From Peptostreptococcaceae bacterium VA2 (lineage in GTDB: Bacteria > Bacillota > Clostridia > Peptostreptococcales > Peptostreptococcaceae): a stretch of 64,000 nucleotides of DNA. Of this stretch, positions 41,666-48,759 are shown piece after piece; position 1 is the first letter of the stretch; each line of letters begins with the position of its first letter. The notes beneath the pieces were generated by a model, which saw nothing but the letters and a program-made list of their open reading frames with translations, searched no databases and was not told the origin of the DNA. The position numbers and the translations under genes were made by a program. The DNA lies in the NCBI GenBank assembly GCA_000686145.1, contig JMMB01000007.1:2232001-2296000 (forward strand), written 5' to 3'.

Positions 41666-42287
41666 ATAAAATATATTAATTTTAATACTTGGAAAAGAAC
41701 ACTATGATTTTTTTAAGAGTGTAGATAATCTACAATTTAATATTTGCGTTAATATTGACGTAACAAATTTCAAAAAATTTGTAAAAAATAATAACTTATC
41801 TTTTTACTACAGCATGGTTTATGCTTGTACATATGTAATGAATCAAACAGAAGATTTCCGTTATAAAATCAGAAATAATGAAATTATTTTACATGATGAA
41901 CTACACCCATCTTTTACAGATATAGGAGACAATAAAGATTTATTTAAGATTGTTACAGTACCTTTTAAAAATAACATTATAGAATTTTCAAACGCTGCAA
42001 AAGAAGCTTCTATTAATCAAAAAGAATACTTCCCAAAAATTGATAAGAATCAAGATGAGTTAATATATTTTTCTTGTCTTCCTTGGGTTTCATTTACTAG
42101 TATTTCAAATGAAGTGATAATGAATAAAGAAGATTCTATACCAAGAATCTCCTTTGGAAAATATTTTAATAAAAACGATAAAATACTCCTACCTTACTCG
42201 ATACAAGTAAATCACATGCTTTTAGATGGAGTTCATGTAGGTAAATACATAGGAAATTTACAAAAATTTCTTAATGAAATTAAATAA
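41666..42287 (+). pseudogene. Chloramphenicol acetyltransferase relic
   Basis: The sequence aligns to type A chloramphenicol acetyltransferases, about 207 residues when repaired. AGGAGG is followed by ATA where the family has ATG (41666), then KYINFNTWKR. A 2-base loss near 41698 shifts the frame. The remainder (HYDFFKSVDNLQFNICVNID ... YSIQVNHMLLDGVHVGKYI) keeps the catalytic His in HMLLDG. The start mutation and the frameshift together should abolish enzyme. A shorter product from the ATG at 41814 would lack about 50 residues. A terminator follows. Confidence 0.8.
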
Positions 42288-42294
42288 TAAAATA

Positions 42295-42330
42295 AATGCT
42301 GTAGTACTTATTAGTCTACAGCATTTTAAT
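42295..42330 (+). terminator. Terminator after the CAT relic
   Basis: AATGCTGTAG/CTACAGCATT with an 11-nt loop, then TTAATTT. Confidence 0.8.
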
Positions 42331-42583
42331 TTATTTATTTAATTTAATTTAAATCTATATTTATAAGATTTTGAAGTATTTCTTGTGATTTAGGTACCTG
42401 GATTGCTAGTTATGACGTTTCATATGATATATTATTTATGTTAAATTTATAAATTAATAAATCATATACTACATTTCCATTATTATAATGAATATTATCC
42501 ATCATTTAACCATAGAATTTTACTTTAATTTTATTTATAATAAGTATATAGTATTTAGGCTTTTAAATTTAGGGGGGCTCAAT

Positions 42584-43450
42584 TTGTTAGATTCAAAAAG
42601 TTATATAAATATATTAGAAGATATATTTATTATTAAAAGAATAGTTAATCCTCAAGATAAAACTATTATAGATTTTGACGGTGATTTATCTACAGCCTCA
42701 AGTCATGCCTGTTTTGATTTTTGGGAAAGAGGCAATTCATGTCCTAACTGTATTTCCATGAGAGCATTAAATGAAAATGCTTCTTTCTCAAAAGTAGAAA
42801 ATATCGATGATAGACTTTATATGGTGATTGCTGCACCTATTAAAATAAATGATGATAAATATGTCGCAGAACTACTAAGAGATATTACTGATGATACATT
42901 ATCGTCTTTATATGTGGATAAAACATCTCAAGATCTACAAAATGAAATATATAAGTTAAATCAATTATCCATAAAAGATCCTCTTACAAATACATTTAAT
43001 AGAAGATATTTAAATGAACAACTTCCATATAATCTTAAGAAATTTAATGATTGTAAATTTTCTTTAGCGCTTATTATGGTAGATTTAGATAAATTTAAAG
43101 ATATAAATGATTCATTAGGGCATCTTTGTGGGGATTATATGTTAAAAGAAATTTCATTTATACTAAACTCTTATATTAAAAATTATAATGGATGGATTTG
43201 TCGATATGGAGGAGATGAATTTATTATGTATGTTGAAAATATCTCTAAAGAACAATCTTATATTATTGCTGAAAATCTAAGAGAAGGAATTAATAACTAT
43301 AAATTTGTATATAAGGGCACTCCTATACACACTACATGCAGTTTTGGTGTTTGCTTTATAAACGAAAAAAATATTAATTTTAATGATATCATAAATAATG
43401 CTGATATGAAATTATTAGAGGCAAAGAAAACTAGAAACACAGTTATTTAA
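42584..43450 (+). CDS. Diguanylate cyclase with CxxC-containing PAS-like domain
   Basis: A 288-residue protein. The C-terminal GGDEF domain (about residues 125-285) has DPLTNTFNRRYL, VDLDKFKDINDSLGHLCGD and an intact RYGGDEF active site, so it should make c-di-GMP from two GTP. No RxxD inhibitory site is seen before GGDEF. The N-terminal PAS-like domain carries SHACFDFWERGNSCPNCISM, a cysteine motif suited to redox, metal or Fe-S sensing. The TTG at 42584 is the start because AGGGGGG lies upstream. No membrane helix. The riboswitch at 12.9 kb could respond to its product. Confidence 0.9.
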   Translation: MLDSKSYINILEDIFIIKRIVNPQDKTIIDFDGDLSTASSHACFDFWERGNSCPNCISMRALNENASFSKVENIDDRLYMVIAAPIKINDDKYVAELLRDITDDTLSSLYVDKTSQDLQNEIYKLNQLSIKDPLTNTFNRRYLNEQLPYNLKKFNDCKFSLALIMVDLDKFKDINDSLGHLCGDYMLKEISFILNSYIKNYNGWICRYGGDEFIMYVENISKEQSYIIAENLREGINNYKFVYKGTPIHTTCSFGVCFINEKNINFNDIINNADMKLLEAKKTRNTVI

Positions 43451-43451
43451 T

Positions 43452-43494
43452 AAAAAAAAGCTCTATATTTTTTTAAAATAGAGCCTTTTTTTAT
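43452..43494. terminator. Bidirectional terminator
   Basis: AAAAAGCTCTAT and ATAGAGCCTTTTT flank a T/A loop between the cyclase gene and a convergent small gene. Confidence 0.88.
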
Positions 43495-43500
43495 TAAAAT

Positions 43501-43761
43501 TTATTTTTCATCAAAGTCTACGTGTATTTTACCTTGTGCAGTATTAATATCTATATATGATAAATTAAAATTATCATCCATTACATCAATTTGGTATTCA
43601 AAGAAAACATCATCTTCTTTCTTTGACATAAATATATAACTCCCATTTTCTTTTTCTTCTATTTCATCACTAATTTCTTCATATATTTCTTGACCACTTA
43701 TAGCTCCATTATAACCTGCAGCTACTATTTTTTCTTCTATAAATTTATATAATTCTTCCAT
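43501..43761 (-). CDS. Small acidic protein of unknown function
   Basis: An 86-residue acidic protein: an N-terminal helix (MEELYKFIEEKIVAAGYNG), then beta strands (YIFMSKKEDDVFFEYQIDVM; NLSYIDINTAQGKIHVDFD). The ATG at 43761 is used since GAAGGT lies ahead. No family recognised. A stand-alone gene. Confidence 0.6.
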   Translation of the reverse strand: MEELYKFIEEKIVAAGYNGAISGQEIYEEISDEIEEKENGSYIFMSKKEDDVFFEYQIDVMDDNFNLSYIDINTAQGKIHVDFDEK

Positions 43762-43862
43762 AATTTTACCTTCTTTCATATCATTGATAAAATATAGTTT
43801 ATTATTAATCCATCAATGTTGTCAACTATTTTTAATACTTAATTAATATAATTTTCTCTATA

Positions 43863-43895
43863 AAAAAACTCTTAGATTAAATATCTAAGAGTTTA
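43863..43895 (-). terminator. Terminator of tRNA-Lys
   Basis: AACTCTTAGAT/ATCTAAGAGTT with a short loop and TTTTTTT on the minus strand, directly behind the tRNA 3' end. Confidence 0.9.
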
Positions 43896-43897
43896 AC

Positions 43898-43973
43898 TGG
43901 TGATCCATCCGCGACTCGAACGCGGGACACCCTGATTAAAAGTCAGGTGCTCTACCGACTGAGCTAATAGATC
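43898..43973 (-). tRNA. tRNA-Lys (anticodon UUU)
   Basis: A 76-nt cloverleaf on the minus strand: acceptor GATCTAT/ATGGATC (one G-U pair), D arm with AGCTCAGTCGGTAGAGC, anticodon loop CTTTTAA with anticodon TTT inside stem CCTGA/TCAGG, T arm GCGTTCGAGTCGC-type loop, and an encoded CCA. It decodes AAA/AAG lysine codons, by far the main lysine codons in this A/T-rich genome. Confidence 0.96.
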
Positions 43974-44063
43974 TCATTAAGTTTTTTCTTAACATCTCTG
44001 CTACAAATATAATTATATTATATAATTGATTTTTCGTCAACACTTTTTTTACTTTTTTTTCAT

Positions 44064-44095
44064 AAAAAGCCTTAATTTATCAAATAAGGCTTTTA
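44064..44095 (-). terminator. Terminator of the MerR gene
   Basis: AAAAGCCTTA and TAAGGCTTTTT (minus strand) flank a TTTGATAAAT loop. Confidence 0.85.
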
Positions 44096-44123
44096 TTTAC
44101 TTTGCTAAGTGTATATATTTTAT

Positions 44124-44960
44124 TTAAATTTTTATTTCAATTTGCCCTAATGATTTTTCTCTACCATCATTTCCAACTCTAGTCATTATATATATTTCAT
44201 AAAAATCCCCTTGTACTTTAATATTGTTGTTTTTAATATAATCTATGACTTTTTTATAATATTTATAAGCATTAATATACTGATCATCAAAATACAAGGT
44301 TATATAATCTCCTTTTGGCAAAACAATGACTTTATTTTCTTCATAATCTATTTCTTCTTCTAAATGAATCATAACGTTATTATAAGTGACCTCATGAATA
44401 TTATTTGCATTTTTATTAATATTATTTATATCATCATAAGATGTAGTAAAAACAATTTCAGCATTAGAATCTCCGTAAGTTTTCTCAATCTCTAACAACA
44501 ATTCTCTTAAGTTTAATTCAAACTCATCAGTATATCTAGATGTATATTCGTATTTCAAAAATTTTCTTTCTTCATTATGTTTTATAAACACTTCATTAAT
44601 TCCATTTTTTAAAGATAGCCTTATTTTATCTTCAAGAGAATTAATTTTATATTTTATACTTTCTAATTCTTTTATTTTATCATCTACAAGTCTTCTCTGA
44701 TTGCTTAGTGTATCTAATATAGATTCTAATGACGTATAATTTTTAATTACTTCTTTAATCTCATCTAATGCTAATCCCATAGACTTACATTGTTTTATTA
44801 AGTCCATTGTCAAAAAATCTCTTGTAGAATAATATCTATAACCAGTACTACTATTAGTATAAGAAGGTTTTAGTAAATCCATTTTGTCATAATGTCTTAG
44901 TGTTTGTACCGAAATATTATGTAGTTTTGACATTTGCCCAATAGAAAAATGATTTTCCAT
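44124..44960 (-). CDS. MerR-family regulator (BmrR-like)
   Basis: A 278-residue regulator. N-terminal MerR winged helix (residues about 3-70): FSIGQMSKLHNISVQTLRHY, then DKMDLLKPSY and TGYRYYS; a coiled-coil dimerisation helix to about 120; and a C-terminal effector domain of GyrI/BmrR type, which binds amphipathic drugs. GAGGTG precedes the ATG at 44960. The MATE gene upstream has a MerR-type promoter that this protein probably controls. A terminator hairpin stands between the two genes, so it may have its own low-level promoter or rely on read-through. Confidence 0.9.
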   Translation of the reverse strand: MENHFSIGQMSKLHNISVQTLRHYDKMDLLKPSYTNSSTGYRYYSTRDFLTMDLIKQCKSMGLALDEIKEVIKNYTSLESILDTLSNQRRLVDDKIKELESIKYKINSLEDKIRLSLKNGINEVFIKHNEERKFLKYEYTSRYTDEFELNLRELLLEIEKTYGDSNAEIVFTTSYDDINNINKNANNIHEVTYNNVMIHLEEEIDYEENKVIVLPKGDYITLYFDDQYINAYKYYKKVIDYIKNNNIKVQGDFYEIYIMTRVGNDGREKSLGQIEIKI

Positions 44961-44992
44961 ACTCTTCACCTCTATTATAATTTTTAAAATTT

Positions 44993-45028
44993 AAAAGCTA
45001 TGTTCAAGTTAACTTAAACATAGCTTTT
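44993..45028 (-). terminator. Hairpin between MATE and MerR genes
   Basis: AAAAGCTATGTTTAAG and CTTGAACATAGCTTTT pair with one mismatch. It could end part of the MATE transcripts ahead of the MerR gene. Confidence 0.8.
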
Positions 45029-45044
45029 ACTTATCTTTATTATA

Positions 45045-46385
45045 TTATATATTTACAACTTCTTGAAGAGTATCTTTTTCTTGTTCATCTATAGATTTAT
45101 CTGTGTATGATTTTATATTAGCTATTAATGCCATAACAACAAATGTTATACTCTCTGATGTTAATACACTAAACCATATACCATTCATACCAAACAAGTT
45201 AGGTAATACCATTAAACATATTGGTAAAAATAACATTGATCTAAAGAAACAAATTAAATTTGAAAACTTAGGTATTTCGATAGCTTGGAAGTAAACTAAA
45301 GTATTTAAATTTATCCCTCCAACTATATAGGCTAGACAAGATATTTTTATACCTGTGTATCCTAGTTCTATTATCTTAGGATCATTTGTAAATATTCCTA
45401 CTATTTGATTTCCAAATACAAAACAAATTAATGCTGCTGAAATACTTACTATAAGTGATGCTTTGCAAGTTATATTATAAAACTTAAGCATCGTTTGTTT
45501 ATCTTTTTTACCAAAGCTATAACTTATAAGTGGTTGTGCACCAAATGTTAATCCTAATAATACCATATAAATATTTGTAGTTATATAATTTATTATACTA
45601 TATGTTGAAATTCCGATTTCTCCTACATATCTTACTAAAGCTATATTATGAAGTAATACTATAACTGAAAAACTTGCTTGTGCAAAGAATGATGGGAACC
45701 CTATTGATAAGAAGTTCTTTATAGTGCCCATATCTAAGCTTACACTTCCAAAACTTAAATTTCCTTTTTTTCTTAAGAAATGAGGAAGTAATATACTTAC
45801 TGTAACTATTTGACCAAGTCCAGTTGCAATAGCCGCACCTTTTATACCAAGTCCAAATATAAATATAAATACATAATCTAGTGCTATATTAGTTATAGCT
45901 CCTGCTATTGTTGATACCATTGCTAACTTAGGTCTATTATCATTTCTTACAAAACTATTTAATACTATTCCAACTAAGTTAGGAATACAAAATATTGCAT
46001 AGTATCTAAGATAATCTACTGATAAAGGTTTAAGATTCTCTGTTGCCCCTAACATTTTTACTATTGGCTCTGTAAATACTATACATACTATACTTGTAAT
46101 AGCACTCACTATTAAAAGTATCTTAAATACTTGTCTAAAAATATTTACTGCCTTATCAGTATCTCCAGCTCCTACATTTTTAGAAACTAATGCTCCTCCT
46201 CCAACTGCAAGCATATTTGCTATACCAAATAATACTACAGTAAAAGGTAACACTATATTTATTGCGGCTAAGGCGCTATCTCCTACACCTTGTCCTACAA
46301 ATATTCCATCTATAACTGTGTATAATGAAGATATAAACATTGCTAAAGAAGATGGAACAGCATATTTTAAAAATTGATTTACCAT
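45045..46385 (-). CDS. MATE-family multidrug efflux pump
   Basis: A 446-residue MATE transporter with twelve hydrophobic segments in two halves. Typical residues are FISSLYTVIDGIFVGQGVGD at the first helix and LTFGAQPLISYSFGKKDK at the second-half entrance. It differs clearly from the MATE at 8607-10007. The ATG at 46385 follows AGAGGTGAGA. The promoter at 46421-46451 has the stretched spacing of MerR-controlled genes, and a MerR gene is next downstream; induced drug export is the likely role. Confidence 0.92.
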   Translation of the reverse strand: MVNQFLKYAVPSSLAMFISSLYTVIDGIFVGQGVGDSALAAINIVLPFTVVLFGIANMLAVGGGALVSKNVGAGDTDKAVNIFRQVFKILLIVSAITSIVCIVFTEPIVKMLGATENLKPLSVDYLRYYAIFCIPNLVGIVLNSFVRNDNRPKLAMVSTIAGAITNIALDYVFIFIFGLGIKGAAIATGLGQIVTVSILLPHFLRKKGNLSFGSVSLDMGTIKNFLSIGFPSFFAQASFSVIVLLHNIALVRYVGEIGISTYSIINYITTNIYMVLLGLTFGAQPLISYSFGKKDKQTMLKFYNITCKASLIVSISAALICFVFGNQIVGIFTNDPKIIELGYTGIKISCLAYIVGGINLNTLVYFQAIEIPKFSNLICFFRSMLFLPICLMVLPNLFGMNGIWFSVLTSESITFVVMALIANIKSYTDKSIDEQEKDTLQEVVNI

Positions 46386-46420
46386 ATTTCTCACCTCTTA
46401 TTAAATTTTCCTACTGACCT

Positions 46421-46451
46421 ATTATAAACTCTATAGTAAGTATAGAGTCAA
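46421..46451 (-). promoter_or_regulatory. MerR-type promoter/operator of the MATE gene
   Basis: On the minus strand TTGACT (46446-46451), a 19-bp spacer, then TATAAT (46421-46426). The spacer is filled by the perfect dyad ACTCTATA-CTTAC-TATAGAGT (46428-46448). A 19-bp spacer with an embedded dyad is the hallmark of promoters that MerR-family activators untwist. Confidence 0.85.
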
Positions 46452-46503
46452 CATTTAATTATAAAATCTTAAATTTTCATAACATTTAAGATTTTATTTT
46501 AAC

Positions 46504-46533
46504 AAAAAAAATGAACCCCTTTAATAGAGTTCA
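46504..46533 (-). terminator. Terminator of a small hypothetical gene
   Basis: TGAACTC pairs with GGGTTCA (one G-T) and eight T residues follow on the minus strand. Confidence 0.8.
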
Positions 46534-46558
46534 CTTTTAATGTGTAAATTTTTTAAAT

Positions 46559-46891
46559 TTAAGCAAGTTCGATTACTATAGCATCATCTTTTAAATCCCA
46601 GTCTATAGTCTTATATTCATTATAAAGTAATCCTGTATCTAATTTTATAAACAGTCTTACCTTTAAATCTTTGTGCTTGTTGAAAAATTTAGCTCTGTAT
46701 TCTTCACTATCTAAGCAAACAAGCGCTTTATTGTTTTTCCATTGTACAAGATTTACTAATTCTTTTTTACTGTTCTTCTTTTCTTCACTTATGATTAACA
46801 TGATTTCGTTATCTATAACCTTGTACCACTTAGAATACTTTTTAACTCCGACTATATTTTCTTTGCTTATACCTCTATTTAATACCTTCAT
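46559..46891 (-). CDS. Hypothetical protein of 110 residues
   Basis: A soluble alpha/beta protein with Lys-rich surface: MKVLNRGISKENIVGVKKYS, VQWKNNKALVCLDSEEYRAK and KTIDWDLKDDAIVIELA. No family recognised. The start is uncertain: the ATG at 46891 has AAGGTG about 12 bases upstream, while a GTG at 46906 is inside that site. Monocistronic with a good terminator. Confidence 0.55.
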   Translation of the reverse strand: MKVLNRGISKENIVGVKKYSKWYKVIDNEIMLIISEEKKNSKKELVNLVQWKNNKALVCLDSEEYRAKFFNKHKDLKVRLFIKLDTGLLYNEYKTIDWDLKDDAIVIELA

Positions 46892-47066
46892 AAAATTAAC
46901 ACACACCTTTGTTTTTTTTATCTCTATTTAACTCACTACTTTAATTTTAATATAAAATGGAGATAAAAACAAATAAAATCAAAATTTATTTATTTTATTT
47001 ACTTTTACTATATACTTTATGTCTTATTTGTGATTCGTTTTTGTGTAAATATTTTGTATACTCGCT

Positions 47067-47098
47067 AAAAAAGAGTAGTTAATTAATTACTCTTTTTT
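47067..47098 (-). terminator. Terminator of the DUF1858/reductase operon
   Basis: AAAAAAGAGTAATTAA and TTAACTACTCTTTTTT pair with a short loop 18 bases after the last gene. Confidence 0.85.
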
Positions 47099-47115
47099 GA
47101 TAAATATATTAAATT

Positions 47116-47301
47116 TTAGTTTTGGTTTAATTTAGCTAAAACTTCTTCTAAATTTAATCCATGTATTTCACAAGCTTGTTCTAACTTTTCCATTTGAGCT
47201 GATGGGCATCCTATACATCCCATTCCAAAACTCATAAGTATTTGAGGCGCATCTGGCTTCATTTTTATTATATCTGCTATTATAGTATCCTTAGTTATCA
47301 T
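47116..47301 (-). CDS. DUF1858 redox-disulfide protein
   Basis: A 61-residue DUF1858 protein: KDTIIADIIKMKPDAPQILM, then SFGMGCIGCPSAQMEKLEQA. The CxxC in GCIGC is the conserved redox disulfide of the hybrid-cluster-protein-associated family (prismane_assoc). These small proteins occur with anaerobic nitrogen-oxide metabolism. It ends a three-gene operon; AAGGAG precedes the ATG, one base after the reductase gene. Confidence 0.9.
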   Translation of the reverse strand: MITKDTIIADIIKMKPDAPQILMSFGMGCIGCPSAQMEKLEQACEIHGLNLEEVLAKLNQN

Positions 47302-47302
47302 G

Positions 47303-47980
47303 TTATAAACACTCCTTTAAATTTGATATTTTAAGTACATCTGATCTAAATATATCTATGCTTATTCTATCTATAAAATCACCAAGTTTTTCACCCATCT
47401 GACCATTTTCATTGTAATACTCTAATATTACTTTTACCAAATTATAAGCTTCATTTTCAGATAGACCTTTAGTTATTATATCTGCTGATCTTGGATAAAA
47501 TCCTGCGCTTCCTCCTGCTGTTATAAAGAACTTTCCATCTATGTCTACTAATACACCTACATCCTTACTATAAATGCTTGTGCATGCATTTCTACAGCCT
47601 GCTACACCTATTTTAGTTCTGTTTGGTAAAAGCATGCCATGAAAATTTTTACTTATTTTCATACCTATCCCTATTGTCGGATGTTTTGAACGCTTACAAA
47701 AATTTGCTGGACATATTTCAACGTTTTTTACTGAGTTTTGGTTTTTAACAGCAGGCTCCATATCTAATTCTTCCCATATAGATTTTAAATCGTCTTCTTG
47801 AAGGTTAGTTATAAGTATTCTCTGACCTGATGTTAATTTTAATACTCCATTGTATTTTTTAGCTACTTGAGCTATTTTTATAAGAGTTTCTGGAAGTACA
47901 AACCCTCCAGGTATATGAGGAGTTATTCCAAAAGTTCTTTTCCCATCTCTTATTTTTTGTAAGTTTGCATAATTACTCAT
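47303..47980 (-). CDS. Small siroheme nitrite/sulfite reductase-like protein
   Basis: A 225-residue protein with one ferredoxin-like half domain (TFGITPHIPGGFVLPETLIK; LKLTSGQRILITN) and a siroheme/[4Fe-4S] half with CPANFCKRSKHP and GVAGCRNACTSIYSKD, giving four cysteines for the cluster. It is about half the size of assimilatory reductases and corresponds to a single-repeat form. The substrate could be nitrite, sulfite or another oxyanion. It shares an operon with DUF1858 and lies downstream of a CRP/FNR-type site. Confidence 0.88.
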   Translation of the reverse strand: MSNYANLQKIRDGKRTFGITPHIPGGFVLPETLIKIAQVAKKYNGVLKLTSGQRILITNLQEDDLKSIWEELDMEPAVKNQNSVKNVEICPANFCKRSKHPTIGIGMKISKNFHGMLLPNRTKIGVAGCRNACTSIYSKDVGVLVDIDGKFFITAGGSAGFYPRSADIITKGLSENEAYNLVKVILEYYNENGQMGEKLGDFIDRISIDIFRSDVLKISNLKECL

Positions 47981-47986
47981 TTCAAA

Positions 47987-48631
47987 CTATCCCCTTTTTA
48001 TTGTATTGATAGTAATGTCTTCATTTTTTTGCTTCTCATAAGAATATTTAACTTTCAGATTTTCTACAAATGTCTTTACCCATAAATCTCTAAGCTCATA
48101 AAGATATTGTAAATTACCTTTTCCTAATTCATAATTAGCTTTGTGTATACATCCTTGTTGTTCATAAACTACACAATCATCATTTTTTTGTGTTAAAGAG
48201 TTGGCTCTATCACAAGGCATTCCTGATAATATATAGTTATTCAATGATATATAAACATTTTCTGGTGAATCTATTTTGTTACTTTCTTTATTTGCACATT
48301 CTTTCGCTTGAGAAATGTATACATCTTCCGTTATACTTTTACTTTCTTCTTTGTACAGTTCATAGTATTTAGTTATTATATATGAACTTCTACTTTCTAC
48401 TACTTTTATTTTTTCTTGTAACCAACCATGTATATTTCCTACGTCTATTAAATCTTCTAATGGTTGATTTTCAATATACTCTCCATATATATCAACTGCT
48501 TCTTTTTGTATTTTTAAAGCCTCTTCTTTATACTTTTCTTTATGAAGTTTTACTATTTCTTGCTCTAAATCTTGAGCTAGTTTTATTTTTTTAAAAAGCC
48601 AAGTGTGTATCGGTGCTAAAAATGTACTCAT
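47987..48631 (-). CDS. Conserved helical protein in the reductase operon
   Basis: A 214-residue helical protein starting MSTFLAPIHTWLFKKIKLAQ, with a second HGWLQEKIKVVESR motif that echoes the first (HTWLFKKIKLAQD), hinting at two related helical bundles. A cysteine-bearing segment (GMPCDRANS ... CVVYEQQGCIHKANYELG) could bind metal or a cluster. No family name recognised. It is the first gene of the operon (6 bases ahead of the reductase gene), with AAGGAG before the ATG. Confidence 0.65.
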   Translation of the reverse strand: MSTFLAPIHTWLFKKIKLAQDLEQEIVKLHKEKYKEEALKIQKEAVDIYGEYIENQPLEDLIDVGNIHGWLQEKIKVVESRSSYIITKYYELYKEESKSITEDVYISQAKECANKESNKIDSPENVYISLNNYILSGMPCDRANSLTQKNDDCVVYEQQGCIHKANYELGKGNLQYLYELRDLWVKTFVENLKVKYSYEKQKNEDITINTIKRG

Positions 48632-48709
48632 GTTTAATATCTCCTTTTTACTTTCTACAAACTTATTATTTCTTTTTTAAGCTTATTTATTAGTATTTAT
48701 TATGAATTT

Positions 48710-48715
48710 ATTATA
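48710..48715 (-). promoter_or_regulatory. -10 element of the reductase operon
   Basis: TATAAT on the minus strand, 21 bases beyond the edge of the CRP/FNR-type palindrome. No good -35 is seen, which fits dependence on an activator. Confidence 0.6.
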
Positions 48716-48736
48716 CACATTTTTTCCAAATCATCC

Positions 48737-48752
48737 TGTAACATTTGTTACA
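48737..48752 (-). promoter_or_regulatory. CRP/FNR (HcpR-type) activator site
   Basis: TGTAAC-ATTT-GTTACA is a perfect palindrome. HcpR, a CRP/FNR-family regulator of hybrid-cluster-protein genes in clostridia, is described with GTAAC-N4-GTTAC-like sites. The centre lies near -41.5 relative to the start predicted from TATAAT at 48710-48715, the class II activation position. The regulator gene is not in the window. Confidence 0.65.
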
Positions 48753-48759
48753 TATTTTA

